NCBI GenBank assembly: GCA_015075625.1
Contig: JABTTZ010000001.1
Coordinates: forward strand, 1 to 64,000
Direction: 5' to 3'
Length of the DNA: 64,000 nt
From: Anaerolineales bacterium
GTDB taxonomy: Bacteria; Chloroflexota; Anaerolineae; Aggregatilineales; UBA2796
Shown: in pieces, positions 45,861-54,451 of the stretch
How the letters are laid out: every line of letters starts with the position of its first letter
Numbering within the stretch: the stretch's first letter is position 1
Translations under genes and position numbers: made by a program
Notes under the pieces: model-generated
What the model was told of the DNA's origin: nothing
The model's database searches: none
Seen by the model: the letters and a program-made list of their open reading frames with translations, nothing else

Positions 45861-45891
45861 AGAAAAAGCCCCGAATACGTCGTTCAGGGCT
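45861..45891 (-). terminator. Intrinsic terminator in the sbp leader (attenuator)
   Basis: On the minus strand AGCCCTGAA pairs with TTCGGGGCT (9 bp, one G-U) around CGACGTA and is followed by TTTTTC. It lies 31 bases after the stop of the Cys-rich leader frame and 75 bases before the sbp ATG. No full-length gene ends just upstream, so it can only act on the sbp leader transcript. Confidence 0.8.
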
Positions 45892-45921
45892 GATGATTCA
45901 GGGTCATTTTGACGCTGGAGA

Positions 45922-46026
45922 TCAGCAACACAGACACGCACACAGACCACACCCACAACAAGCGGCGCTACAACAGCCACAAGACGGCTGACAGCGACAA
46001 AGTGTGTGAACTGGAACGCGGTGCAT
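45922..46026 (-). CDS. Cysteine-rich leader peptide, 34 codons with 12 Cys
   Basis: The frame starts with ATG at 46026 and ends at TGA 45924-45922. Cys codons are at positions 10, 12, 16, 18, 19, 23, 24, 26, 29, 31, 33 and 34; eleven are TGT and one TGC. GGAG lies 9 bases before the ATG, and an earlier in-frame ATG at 46035 is directly against it and so less likely. The terminator at 45891-45861 and then sbp follow on the same strand. This is the layout of transcription attenuation by a leader peptide, where ribosomes slow on Cys codons when charged Cys-tRNA is scarce. Cys-rich leader frames upstream of sulfur genes are known in mycobacteria; the role here is inferred from position and composition. 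Confidence 0.8.
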   Translation of the reverse strand: MHRVPVHTLCRCQPSCGCCSAACCGCGLCACLCC

Positions 46027-46083
46027 ACAGAACATCTCCGATTTATTTGGATAGTTTCTGTGCCTTTCAACGACACAAGGACA

Positions 46084-46112
46084 AGGATAGCACAGTTTTT
46101 TTCAAATTACAA
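46084..46112 (-). promoter_or_regulatory. Candidate promoter of the sbp leader
   Basis: TTGTAA (46112-46107), 17 bases and TATCCT (46089-46084) with an extended -10 TGC. Transcription would start near 46077, about 50 bases before the Cys-rich leader frame. The match is moderate. Confidence 0.4.
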
Positions 46113-46269
46113 GAGTTTTGTGATTGATTTAGTAGGAATTAGCAAAAATGAGGGATTCAATGGGGGTACTGGCATAGGGTCCGAGGGAGGGTAGAAGGGA
46201 GTGGGGCAGCACAAGCAGCCCACCCCGTATGGAGGTAGGCTGTTTGTCGTTTCTAGGAGAACCCCTATC

Positions 46270-46312
46270 CCCCCCGCCCCCTTTCCCTGTGTACGGGGAA
46301 AGGGGGCGGGGG
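46270..46312. repeat. Family-A intergenic palindrome
   Basis: CCCCGCCCCCTTTCCC pairs with GGGGAAAGGGGGCGGGG around a short loop. This is the cleanest copy of the family. Confidence 0.75.
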
Positions 46313-46395
46313 AGCAGCAGAAAGAGTCGGCGATAACTGTACTTATCGGAAATTTGCTGCAACCACACCCACCTTGTTTTGGCGCATATACCCAC

Positions 46396-46445
46396 GCCCC
46401 GACGCTAAAGCACCGGGCTGAAAGCGCCACCTTCGGGGCTTGAAA
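46396..46445. repeat. Family-B intergenic repeat
   Basis: GCTAAAGCACCGGGCTGAAAG and CACCTTCGGGGCTTGAAAG repeat the pattern seen near 44470 and 44570. The remaining bases from 46113 to 46640 hold no gene that I can support. Confidence 0.6.
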
Positions 46446-46640
46446 GACGCATACAGGATGCGGTATAGTAGTTTCCCAAGCCCGGCGGGGGTGGAGTCAG
46501 CCCTAGTTCGCTGTTTGAGTGGCGAGGGCTATATCTCTGCGGCAGCCCTCCCATTCCGAATCCGTATCAATTTTTGCCAAACGATTCACAGCCTGCTAAA
46601 CTTTACACTCCCTCAGCCGCACGCATGAGGGGTTTGCACC

Positions 46641-47255
46641 GTGTTCAAGTGGGGATACATGACACCCCCCAAACAGGCATCCCAATCAACAGCCACAGCC
46701 CGTCTGCTTTTGATCGTCCTCGTTGTCCTTATGGCGGCGGCGTTCATTCTGAGCGGGATACGGCGGGCATCTGTGGAGTATGCGCCAACGGCGGGCGTTG
46801 AGGTCGCTCCGTTTGTCTTTCCCGATGTGGAGACGACGACGATCACCAAAATCATGCTGATCGCAGCCGATCAGAAACGATCCTTAACCCTGATAAAACG
46901 CCCCGGCGATTGGCGCGGGATCGATGAAAGTGGGGTAATTCTCCCCGTCGATTTAACCCAAATGCCCGAAGTGCTGCATGTTTTAGCAAATATGCGTTAT
47001 AATCGGGCTATGACGATTTCTGAACGTTCGGCATTGGAGACCTTCGGGTTGGCAGACGGCGCTTACGTCACCGTACAGTTTGAGGCACTGAATACGCCTT
47101 ACGTGCTACGAATTGGCACAAAAAATCCCGATCAGAGCCTTGCCTATGCATGGCGCGGTGTTGAATCGGAGATAGTCCTTGTTCCCTCGGCACAAGCGGA
47201 CACCCTCTTGCGCCTGCTTGAAAACAAGGCAGCAAACCCAGAGGCAACTCCCTAA
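46641..47255 (+). CDS. Membrane-anchored DUF4340-like protein
   Basis: The GTG at 46641 has GAGGGG 8 bases upstream; an ATG at 46659 is a possible alternative with GGGGA very close. The product has one N-terminal membrane segment (ARLLLIVLVVLMAAAFILSG). The remainder lies outside or faces one side: ITKIMLIAADQKRSLTLIKR, GDWRG, LHVLANMRYNRAM, ALETFGLAD and VLRIGTKNPDQSLAYAWRG. That order is typical of DUF4340, often linked to gliding or ABC-type export loci. Here it stands alone before sigA and ends with a terminator, so its partner is not visible. Confidence 0.8.
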   Translation: MFKWGYMTPPKQASQSTATARLLLIVLVVLMAAAFILSGIRRASVEYAPTAGVEVAPFVFPDVETTTITKIMLIAADQKRSLTLIKRPGDWRGIDESGVILPVDLTQMPEVLHVLANMRYNRAMTISERSALETFGLADGAYVTVQFEALNTPYVLRIGTKNPDQSLAYAWRGVESEIVLVPSAQADTLLRLLENKAANPEATP

Positions 47256-47299
47256 GGGGCGGCAATCCACACCACGCAAGGTATGCCTGTGTGCTGACG

Positions 47300-47327
47300 C
47301 CCCACCCCTTCGGTGGGGTGTTTTTTT
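47300..47327 (+). terminator. Intrinsic terminator after the DUF4340-like gene
   Basis: CCCCACC and GGTGGGG form a 7-bp stem with loop CCTTC, followed by TG and seven T. It lies between the DUF4340-like gene and sigA. Confidence 0.85.
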
Positions 47328-47429
47328 CGGTGCTACGTATCAAAGCGTCACCATATTGAGCCAGTTGTAACGTCCGAGCGAGACTACAGACACAACAGAC
47401 ACACAAGAGAGACAAAGGGTCAGCGTAGA

Positions 47430-48692
47430 ATGTTGATGGCGACGGATAAGGTGCTCCAGCGGCAAATCACACAGCAATTGATCGGCAAGGGGGAGGCGCA
47501 AGGCTTCATCCTCTATGAGGATATTCTGGCGCTCATCCCCAACGCCGAGCAAAACCTCGAACTTGTTGAGGAGGTCATGGATAGCCTTGCTCAGGCGGGA
47601 GTGACCGTCTCTACTGAACCGCCCCACGCCGACCCTCTCACCATTGAGAGTGCCGATCCCGATCTCCCCGACATGCTGGACATGCCCGGTGATGACGATT
47701 TGGAAGGCATGGCGGAACTGGAGGCAATCGGACTTGATCTGATCGAAGACCTCGGCTACCAACAGGCGATTGAAACCGATGATGTCGTCGGGCTTTATCT
47801 GAAAGAAGCGGGGCGCGTCCCCTTGCTCACTGGTGAGGAAGAAGTTCGCCTTGCCAAGCGGATGGAGATGGGGCGCTTTGCCCTCGAAAAACTTCAAGAC
47901 GAAGGCGATTACCTGCCCCTTGAAGAACGGATGGATTTGAACGATGTCGTTGAGGACGGCAACCGCGCTCAGGAACATCTGATTCAGGCGAATTCCCGCC
48001 TTGTGATCAGCGTGGCAAAAAAGTACACCGGACGCGGCGTCCCCTTCTTAGACTTGATCCAAGAGGGCAACATCGGCTTGATCCGCGCCGCCCGGAAGTT
48101 TGAATACCAGCGCGGACACAAGTTCAGCACCTATGCCACGTGGTGGATTCGGCAAGCGGTTAGCCGCGCTGTTGCCGATCAGGGGCGGACGATCCGCGTA
48201 CCCGTCCATATGGGTGACCAGATTAACCGCTTGCGGCGCATCTCCCTACGCCTGACGCAAGAGCTAGGGCGCGAACCGGTCATGGACGAACTGGCGAAGG
48301 CGATGAACACTACGCCGGACAAGATCAACACCCTGCTGGAGATTTCTCGCCGTCCGGTGAGCCTTGAAGCGCCCACCGATGAGGATGAGGAAACGGAGAT
48401 CGGTGATTTTGTTGAGGATACACGCAGCATGTCGCCCTCGGAGGAAACGGAAGGGGAAATGTTGAAACATCACCTCTCGGTGGCGCTTTCCCGCCTGCCA
48501 GACCGCGAGGCGCACATCTTGAAACTGCGCTATGGTTTGGAAGATGGCGAGGCGCACACCCTAGAGGAAGTGGGCAAGGCAATCGGCGTCACGCGGGAGC
48601 GTGTCCGCCAGTTGGAGGCGCAAGCGATCAACCGTCTGCGTCGTTCGTCCTCCCACCAAATTCTGCGGGATTTCTTGGAAGGGCGCGTTTAA
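47430..48692 (+). CDS. sigA: Primary sigma factor, sigma-70 family
   Basis: The start at 47430 (or the ATG two codons later) gives about 420 residues, beginning after the terminator. The N-terminal 100 residues are acidic and look like a sigma region 1.1. Regions 1.2 and 2 are complete: [40 protein letters not shown] and the -10-binding [20 protein letters not shown]. Region 3 and region 4 follow, with the helix-turn-helix [20 protein letters not shown]. This matches a housekeeping sigma factor and accounts for the TTGACA/TATACT promoters seen in the window. AGGG about 10 bases upstream is a modest ribosome-binding site. Confidence 0.95.
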   Translation: MLMATDKVLQRQITQQLIGKGEAQGFILYEDILALIPNAEQNLELVEEVMDSLAQAGVTVSTEPPHADPLTIESADPDLPDMLDMPGDDDLEGMAELEAIGLDLIEDLGYQQAIETDDVVGLYLKEAGRVPLLTGEEEVRLAKRMEMGRFALEKLQDEGDYLPLEERMDLNDVVEDGNRAQEHLIQANSRLVISVAKKYTGRGVPFLDLIQEGNIGLIRAARKFEYQRGHKFSTYATWWIRQAVSRAVADQGRTIRVPVHMGDQINRLRRISLRLTQELGREPVMDELAKAMNTTPDKINTLLEISRRPVSLEAPTDEDEETEIGDFVEDTRSMSPSEETEGEMLKHHLSVALSRLPDREAHILKLRYGLEDGEAHTLEEVGKAIGVTRERVRQLEAQAINRLRRSSSHQILRDFLEGRV

Positions 48693-48720
48693 AAACCGCC
48701 CCCCCTCTGACCGCACCACT

Positions 48721-48750
48721 GTAGGGACGCCCCCTGGGGCGTCCGTCCTA
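48721..48750. repeat. Family-C palindrome between sigA and rsfS
   Basis: GTAGGGACGCCCC and GGGGCGTCCGTCCTA pair around CT. It lies between convergent genes and may also terminate both. Confidence 0.65.
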
Positions 48751-48770
48751 CCTCACAATCGAATCGCCGC

Positions 48771-49160
48771 TTATTGCACCCGCAGCAGCACAGGCGCGTC
48801 CCGCCATAACCCCTCAAGGTCATAATAACTGCGGGCTTGGGGGGCAAACATATGGACGATCACATCGCCATAATCCATCAGTACCCACCCATCCTCGCCC
48901 TTGCCTTCCACCCCTGCCGGAAGAATTTGCGACTCTTTTTTGATTTCCTCGCGGATTTTTTCGACAATCGCGTTCAACTGCCGGTCACTGTTCGCTGTCC
49001 CAATGACGAAGTAATCGCACATGACCGTCAACCCGCGCAAATCCATCAGGACGATAGCCTCGCCCTTCACATCTCCAATCAAATCAACGACGCGCCGCGC
49101 CAAATCTACGGATTCCGTAAGCGCCTCCCAACCACATCCTACGTGAACTAGAACCGCCAT
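48771..49160 (-). CDS. rsfS: Ribosome silencing factor RsfS (Iojap family)
   Basis: The 129-residue product matches RsfS: VVDLIGDVKGEAIVLMDLRG, CDYFVIGTANSDRQLNAIVE, GWVLMDYGDVIVHMFAPQAR and YYDLEGLW. RsfS binds ribosomal protein L14 and blocks joining of the subunits when nutrients are short. The N-terminal 12 residues are not part of the family core, so the true start may be a few codons later. It lies after livM on the same strand (24 bases downstream) and converges with sigA. Confidence 0.93.
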   Translation of the reverse strand: MAVLVHVGCGWEALTESVDLARRVVDLIGDVKGEAIVLMDLRGLTVMCDYFVIGTANSDRQLNAIVEKIREEIKKESQILPAGVEGKGEDGWVLMDYGDVIVHMFAPQARSYYDLEGLWRDAPVLLRVQ

Positions 49161-49184
49161 TCTATCATGAGGCGGCGGGAGCGT

Positions 49185-50264
49185 CTAGCGCGGCGCTGAA
49201 CGGCGACCCGTTCGCCACGCCCGCAGCGTGCCAACGATCCCACGCGGAAACACGATCACCGCCGCAATAAAAACCGCCCCCAACAGCAGCCCCCAAATCG
49301 CTTTGATCTCAATGTGCAGAACCTCTGCCCCAAGGGGAATGGAGATCACCGCATCGCGCAGGAGAATCTCCAAGAGGTGCAGCCCCGTTGCGCCGATGAT
49401 CGGTCCCGTGAACGAGCCGATCCCGCCGATGATTGTCATCAAGAGGGGATCAACCGTATAGCCCACGCTGAGCAGTTCGGGACCGACCTTTTTGTTCAGA
49501 ACCGCCTGCAACACGCCAGCCACCCCCGCCAACACTGCCGAGAGGGTGATTGCCATCAGTTTGTAGGTCAGTGTGTTGTAGCCGATCACCCGTGTGCGGT
49601 CTTCGTTTTCGCGGATCGCTTGAAAGACCGCCCCCGTTGGCGAGAAGATCAACCGCCGGATGAACACGAATACACCCGCCGCCAACGCCAACGTCACAAA
49701 ATACAGGGTCAACCGCGACTGCGCCGGATCAATCCACGCGGGGACGGCGTTCAGGGCAAAGCCATCTTCGGCGCGGGTCAGTTCTAAGCGCCCAAAAAAG
49801 ACGAAGAACATCTCGGCAATGGCGAGGGTGAAAATAGCAAAATAGACCCCCCGCAATCGCAAAGAGACCAAGCCCACAAATAACCCCAATAGAATGTTGA
49901 ACACTATCGCGCCCACCACCCCCACCAATAGCCCCACATCGGGCGGCAGGCTCAGGTATTGCAGGGCGATCCCTACGCTGTAACTGCCCACCCCAAAAAA
50001 CAACGCATGACCAAACGAGATCACGCCGGTGAAGCCAAAGAGCAGGTTGTAGCTCATGGCGAGGATAGCGAGGATGTAAATCTCGATCAGCACCGACTGC
50101 CAGCGGACGGATTCCCCGCGCATGATGTAGCGCTCACCGCGCAGCACACCCAACGGATTCGAGTTTGTCAGCCATGCCACCACAAACGGAAAGAGGATGA
50201 GGGCGGCGATCACCCCAAGGATCAGCCAATCTTGGCGGAGCGTCTTGAACAGGCGGTTCGTCAT
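49185..50264 (-). CDS. livM: Branched-chain amino-acid-type ABC permease LivM
   Basis: The 359-residue product has about nine membrane segments and the LivM-type core AMSYNLLFGFTGVISFGHAL. GPIIGATGLHLLEILL and VFPRGIVGTLRAW follow near the end. An extra polar loop after the first membrane segment (LRGERYIMRGESVRW) is longer than usual. LivM and LivH form the channel of HAAT-family importers for branched-chain amino acids, amides or urea-type solutes. The gene begins 4 bases after livH. The substrate class is open because of the acyl-CoA genes in the same cluster. Confidence 0.92.
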   Translation of the reverse strand: MTNRLFKTLRQDWLILGVIAALILFPFVVAWLTNSNPLGVLRGERYIMRGESVRWQSVLIEIYILAILAMSYNLLFGFTGVISFGHALFFGVGSYSVGIALQYLSLPPDVGLLVGVVGAIVFNILLGLFVGLVSLRLRGVYFAIFTLAIAEMFFVFFGRLELTRAEDGFALNAVPAWIDPAQSRLTLYFVTLALAAGVFVFIRRLIFSPTGAVFQAIRENEDRTRVIGYNTLTYKLMAITLSAVLAGVAGVLQAVLNKKVGPELLSVGYTVDPLLMTIIGGIGSFTGPIIGATGLHLLEILLRDAVISIPLGAEVLHIEIKAIWGLLLGAVFIAAVIVFPRGIVGTLRAWRTGRRSAPR

Positions 50265-50267
50265 GGC

Positions 50268-51290
50268 TTACCTCACGCTCCCAAACAGCCCACTGGGGCG
50301 CAGCAGTAAGACCAAGACAAGCAAGAGCATGGGCGTCACACTGGGCAAGGCGGAAAAGTTCGTCCCCACCGCTGCTGATTGGGCGACAGCGATGGACAAG
50401 CCGACCAAAATACTGCCCACCGCCGTTCCGCCATAGCTGCCCATCCCGCCGAGAACGACGACGGCTATTGCTTGCAGCAGGAACGACCCCGCCAGCGAGG
50501 GCGACGCCCCCAAAAATGGCGCGGCAACCGCCCCGCCAAAGGCGGCAACGGCGCAGCCGAGGGTAAAGACGAGGGTGAACACGGCGCGGACGTTGATGCC
50601 CAACGCTTGTACCATCTGTCCATCCTCCACGCCCGCCCGAATGATGATCCCGATCCGTGTGTAGCGCAGCAGCAAGCCGATGCTGATGATTAGCACCGCG
50701 CCCATCCCCACCACAAACAAGCGGTAGGTGCTGAAGCGCTGCCCAAAGACTTCAAAAGCGCTCTCCCGCACGCCGAATAAATCCGTCCAACTGTAGGGGG
50801 TTGTTGACCAAATCAGCTTGACGATTTCGGCAATCACCAGCGAGACACCGAAGGTCATCACCAATTGGAAAATCGGACGCGCATACAGCGGGCGGAGCAG
50901 ACCGCGCTCCAGCGCGGTGCCGCTGAGCGCCCCCACGCCAATGGCAGCGATCACCGCCAGTGGAAAGCGCAGGTTGGGGTCAGGGATGACGGCGCTCACG
51001 TCGATCACCCCGCCGGGGTGCTGCACCTCATAGGCAACATACGCCCCGATCATGAAGAACGATCCCTGTGCCAAATTGAGGACATCGATCAAGCCAAAGA
51101 TGATCGACAATCCTGAGGCGACGAGGAACAACAGCATCCCCTGAAACAGCCCAGAGAGCAAGGTGATCCCCAAATCGCCAATGCTTGTCGCCTTTGCCAT
51201 CGCCACAATGAGCAGAAAGGCGAGGATCGCCGCAATTGCCCATGTCGTGGTGCGTTCGCGGAAGGGTTTTGTCAGCAGCGACCAGTTCAT
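50268..51290 (-). CDS. livH: Branched-chain amino-acid-type ABC permease LivH
   Basis: The 340-residue product has eight or nine membrane segments with the LivH core SGLSIIFGLIDVLNLAQGSF. GMGSYGGTAVGSILVGLSIA follows, and the C-terminal LLLVLVLLLRPSGLFG is typical. It pairs with LivM. The gap to livF upstream is about 24 bases and livM begins 4 bases downstream, so translation is probably coupled. Confidence 0.93.
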   Translation of the reverse strand: MNWSLLTKPFRERTTTWAIAAILAFLLIVAMAKATSIGDLGITLLSGLFQGMLLFLVASGLSIIFGLIDVLNLAQGSFFMIGAYVAYEVQHPGGVIDVSAVIPDPNLRFPLAVIAAIGVGALSGTALERGLLRPLYARPIFQLVMTFGVSLVIAEIVKLIWSTTPYSWTDLFGVRESAFEVFGQRFSTYRLFVVGMGAVLIISIGLLLRYTRIGIIIRAGVEDGQMVQALGINVRAVFTLVFTLGCAVAAFGGAVAAPFLGASPSLAGSFLLQAIAVVVLGGMGSYGGTAVGSILVGLSIAVAQSAAVGTNFSALPSVTPMLLLVLVLLLRPSGLFGSVR

Positions 51291-51314
51291 GAAAACGCCT
51301 TTTCGATTCGTGTG

Positions 51315-52022
51315 TTAGGAAATGCCCAAATAGCGTTTGATCAGCGCTTCATCCTTCACCAAATCGGGCATCAGCCCGCTGCTGACCGCCTGCCCATCGT
51401 CAAGGATCACGTAGCGATCGGCAAGGCGGCTGGCAACGCGGAAGTTCTGCTCTACGAGAAGGATCGTGCTGCGCTCGGCAAGGCGGGCAATCGCCTTCAT
51501 CAGGTGCTCGATGATCACCGGCGCCAGACCTTCGCTTGGCTCGTCAATGATGAGCAGACGATTTTCCGGCACAAGCGCACGGGCAATCGCCAACATCTGC
51601 TGCTGCCCGCCGGAGAGATTCCCACCGGGGAGGTCGATCAGCCGCTTGAGGTCGGGGAACAGTTCAAAAATCATCCCCTCGTTACGGGCAAGGTCTCCCC
51701 GCCGCCGTTCGGCAATGCGCAGGTTATCGCGGACGGTCAGTTCTTTGAAGATCGCCCGATGTTCGGGGACATAGCCAATACCGAGGGCGGCAATATCAAA
51801 GATGCGCTTCCCTTGCAGGGGCTTTCCCCCATAGGTGATCGTCCCTTGCGTCGGGGGGGTGATGCCCATGATGCTTTTCAGAGTTGTCGTTTTCCCCGCC
51901 CCGTTGCGCCCTAACAGGGCGGTGATGCTCCCTTCGGGAACAGCAAAGCTGACCCCTTCCAAAATATGGAACTGCCCAATAAAGGTATGGATGTTCGTCA
52001 CGTCAAGCAGCATGTCAGTCAT
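51315..52022 (-). CDS. livF: Branched-chain amino-acid-type ABC ATPase LivF
   Basis: The 235-residue product has Walker A LLGRNGAGKTTTLKSI, signature GGNLSGGQQQMLAIARAL and Walker B LLIIDEPSEGLAPVIIE. The switch region VEQNFRVASRLADR completes the site. The order and length are those of LivF. It pairs with LivG to drive transport. A family-C-like palindrome lies in the gap to livG. Confidence 0.93.
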   Translation of the reverse strand: MTDMLLDVTNIHTFIGQFHILEGVSFAVPEGSITALLGRNGAGKTTTLKSIMGITPPTQGTITYGGKPLQGKRIFDIAALGIGYVPEHRAIFKELTVRDNLRIAERRRGDLARNEGMIFELFPDLKRLIDLPGGNLSGGQQQMLAIARALVPENRLLIIDEPSEGLAPVIIEHLMKAIARLAERSTILLVEQNFRVASRLADRYVILDDGQAVSSGLMPDLVKDEALIKRYLGIS

Positions 52023-52046
52023 AAAAAATTCTCAAAATAAATCCTT

Positions 52047-52085
52047 GTAGGGGCGCATTGTATGCGCCCGCCGCCGTCGCACCCC
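52047..52085. repeat. Family-C-like palindrome
   Basis: GTAGGGGCGCATTGTATGCGCCC contains GGGCGCAT-like pairing with ATGCGCCC. It lies between livG and livF. Confidence 0.5.
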
Positions 52086-52089
52086 ATGG

Positions 52090-52881
52090 TCACCCCGCCT
52101 CAGGCGCCGATGGCGCGTCGTAGAGCGTCCCCAAGTAGACCTCTTGAACGGTCTTATTCGCCGCGATCTCTGCCGGAGTCCCTTCGGCAAGGATGCGCCC
52201 TGCCGCCATGACGGTGATCGTATCCGCCAAATTCATGACAACCTGCATGTTATGTTCCACCAAGAGGATCGTCTTGTTCGATTCGCGCCGCACCGTATCA
52301 ATAATGTGCAGCAGTTCGGGGACGCTCTCAGACGCCATGCCCGCCGTCGGCTCGTCCAAGAGCAGTAAATCGGGGTCAGCCGCCAAAAGAATCGCCAATT
52401 CCAACTTCCGCTTTCCGCCGTGTGGCAGGGCATTGGCGGGGACGTTGAGCGCATCTCCCAAGCCGACCAACCCTAGCACCTCACGGGCGCCGCTCATATA
52501 GATGGTGAAGGAATCCGCCCGCCGGAGAAAGCGCAGGTTGTCCGCGCCGCGTGCTTGGGCGGCAAGGCGAACATTTTCCATGACGGTGAGCGTGGGAAAC
52601 AGGTTTGTAATCTGGAATGAACGCCCCATTCCGACGTGAACGCGGCGGTACACGGGAAGATGGGTCACATCGCGCCCGTTGAAGATCACCGTTCCCGCCG
52701 TCGGGCGGTAGCGCCCGCCGATTAGATTAAAGAGGGTTGTTTTGCCCGCCCCGTTTGGTCCGATAATGGCGTGGGTTGTCCCCCGCTGGACTCGAATGCT
52801 GACATCCTCAACGGCGATTAAACCGCCGAATTCCTTGCGGAGGTTACGTCCCTCCAAAATGACTGGTGACTCAGTGACCAC
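52090..52881 (-). CDS. livG: Branched-chain amino-acid-type ABC ATPase LivG
   Basis: The 263-residue product has Walker A IGPNGAGKTTLFNLI, the LivG-type sequence GMGRSFQITNLFPTLTVMEN and Walker B LLLLDEPTAGMASES. The signature loop is PHGGKRKLELA, a departure from the usual LSGGQ but of the form seen in LivG proteins. VEHNMQVVMNLADTITVM is the switch. It is followed by livF and preceded by the binding-protein gene after about 135 bases with palindromes. Confidence 0.92.
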   Translation of the reverse strand: MVTESPVILEGRNLRKEFGGLIAVEDVSIRVQRGTTHAIIGPNGAGKTTLFNLIGGRYRPTAGTVIFNGRDVTHLPVYRRVHVGMGRSFQITNLFPTLTVMENVRLAAQARGADNLRFLRRADSFTIYMSGAREVLGLVGLGDALNVPANALPHGGKRKLELAILLAADPDLLLLDEPTAGMASESVPELLHIIDTVRRESNKTILLVEHNMQVVMNLADTITVMAAGRILAEGTPAEIAANKTVQEVYLGTLYDAPSAPEAG

Positions 52882-52917
52882 TGCGATTTATGGCTTCCTT
52901 GCCTAGCTATCTTCAAG

Positions 52918-53010
52918 AAGGGCGTACCCATCGGTGCGCCCTTATAGTATTTCATTTATCGTGGGGCGATAGGGGCGTAGAGTATGCGCCCCCTTTTCCC
53001 ACCCTGTAGG
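52918..53010. repeat. Family-C-like palindromes between livK and livG
   Basis: GGGCGTACCCATCGGTGCGCCC near 52920 and GGGGCGTAGAGTATGCGCCCC near 52973 are two inverted-repeat units of the GGGCGxx...xxCGCCC type. Confidence 0.5.
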
Positions 53011-53016
53011 GACTCC

Positions 53017-54324
53017 TTAGGGCATTTCCGCGATCATCTTCATAAACGCTTCGTCCAGCTTGACACGATCTGCCAAGATTGCCTCAGGGAGCAGCACTGG
53101 CGGGATGATTGCCTTCGCCGGCACTTCCGCCAGAAGTTCATAGAATTTCTGATCGGGGTCGGTCAGGTTCGCCAGTTTTGCCACGTACATGGGGACAAGC
53201 GCTTGGTGGTCAGAAGGACGAATGGCATACGTCCCTTTCGGTCCCTCAAAGACCAAGCCTTCCAACGCGGGGATCATCGCCTCTGGGGTGGCGTCGCCCT
53301 TCGTCGTCGTCACGGCGTTCACCAGCGCTTGGGCGGTGGCGAAGGAACACTCGGTGAACAAATCGGGAACATCGTTGTAAACCGCTTTGTGGGCGTTCAC
53401 CATCCAGGTGTTGATGTCGTTCGTGGGGAAACTGTAGTGGTAGACGATCCACGAGATGTTCCCAATGGTGGAGGGGTCGCTTTTTGCCACGATGTCGTTC
53501 GAGTTGAAGGCGGCAACCACTGCCAGTTTTTCGCCCACGCCCAGTTCGGCAATCTGTTGGAACAGCGTCACCGAGCTATCGCCCGCCCAAATGGGGAGCA
53601 TCGCCGTTGCGCCGGATGCCAACACCTGCTGAAGGTAGGGGGTGAAGTCCGTCGTATCCAGCGGCGCGTAGATCGGCGCACCGACGAATTCGATCCCAGC
53701 CCCGCCGAGGACGCCTTGCGCCGCCCCTGCCGAAGCCTTTCCAAAGTCGTTATCAATCGCCAAAATGACGAATTTCCCCTTCAGGTTTTCCTTTGCATAG
53801 GGGGCAAAAGCGAGGAAGTCTTGGAAGGTGTTCCGGCAGACGCGGAAGGTGTTCACATTGAAGTTTGCGCCAGTGATCGCAGGGGAGGCGGCGGGCGCAG
53901 CAAAGAGGATCACATCGGAGTCGAGGGCAACCTGCTGAACGCCGGTCATGACGCCCGAACTCGGCGCGCCAACCAGAATTTCGACACCCTCTTGCTCAAT
54001 CAGTTCGCGTGCCTGTGTTGCCGCATCGTCGGGCTTGCTGCCGTTATCACGCATGATCACTTCCACCGGACGCCCGGCGATGGTGACTGCCTTCAACGCC
54101 TCGTCAAGGCTGTTGTTGTGGTCAGCCAACTTAACTCCCGCGGCGTAGAGCAAACCGAGCTTGAACCCCTGTTCAAGTTCGTAACCATAAATTGTCAGCG
54201 CCCCCGATTGATCGACAAGCAAGCCGATCTTCAGGGGGTCTTGCGCCTGGGCGCGGGGAAAGGCGGGGATCAATGCCGCCGCCATCAGAAAAACGAGTAC
54301 GAAAAGAATCACTTTACGAGACAT
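53017..54324 (-). CDS. livK: ABC substrate-binding protein, LivK/amide type
   Basis: The 435-residue product has a signal peptide (VILFVLVFLMAAALIPAF, cleaved near RAQAQ). It is a periplasmic-binding type 1 protein: PLKIGLLVDQSGALTIYGYE, VEVIMRDNGSKPDDAATQAR and GVEILVGAPSSGVMTGVQQV. The ligand-binding pocket includes the SSG and the AIDNDFGKASA region. No lipobox Cys is present. It serves the Liv permease downstream. Its place beside an acyl-CoA ligase and a MaoC-like enzyme suggests that the ligand may be an acid or amide rather than leucine, which is inference. Confidence 0.9.
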   Translation of the reverse strand: MSRKVILFVLVFLMAAALIPAFPRAQAQDPLKIGLLVDQSGALTIYGYELEQGFKLGLLYAAGVKLADHNNSLDEALKAVTIAGRPVEVIMRDNGSKPDDAATQARELIEQEGVEILVGAPSSGVMTGVQQVALDSDVILFAAPAASPAITGANFNVNTFRVCRNTFQDFLAFAPYAKENLKGKFVILAIDNDFGKASAGAAQGVLGGAGIEFVGAPIYAPLDTTDFTPYLQQVLASGATAMLPIWAGDSSVTLFQQIAELGVGEKLAVVAAFNSNDIVAKSDPSTIGNISWIVYHYSFPTNDINTWMVNAHKAVYNDVPDLFTECSFATAQALVNAVTTTKGDATPEAMIPALEGLVFEGPKGTYAIRPSDHQALVPMYVAKLANLTDPDQKFYELLAEVPAKAIIPPVLLPEAILADRVKLDEAFMKMIAEMP

Positions 54325-54384
54325 TCAACGATCCTCCATAGAAAACGAACGAATCATGGGTTTGGGCGGCTGCCCAACGAGACC

Positions 54385-54404
54385 GGACGCCTTATAGGGC
54401 GTCC
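54385..54404. repeat. Family-C palindrome
   Basis: GGACGCC-TTATA-GGGCGTCC is a compact hairpin between the MaoC-like gene and livK, followed by CTACAA. Confidence 0.6.
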
Positions 54405-54451
54405 CTACAAGGCATGGCGATGGGTGGAAATGCCTCACTGGGCGTCCCAGG

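Noticed and set aside
45855-46076. 73-codon minus-strand frame across the sbp leader
   Set aside because: It overlaps the terminator and has no suitable ribosome-binding site. The Cys-rich frame in another phase has GGAG and a meaningful composition.
46113-46640. Several short frames in the palindrome-rich region
   Set aside because: They run through hairpin repeats on both strands and have no domain or start signal.
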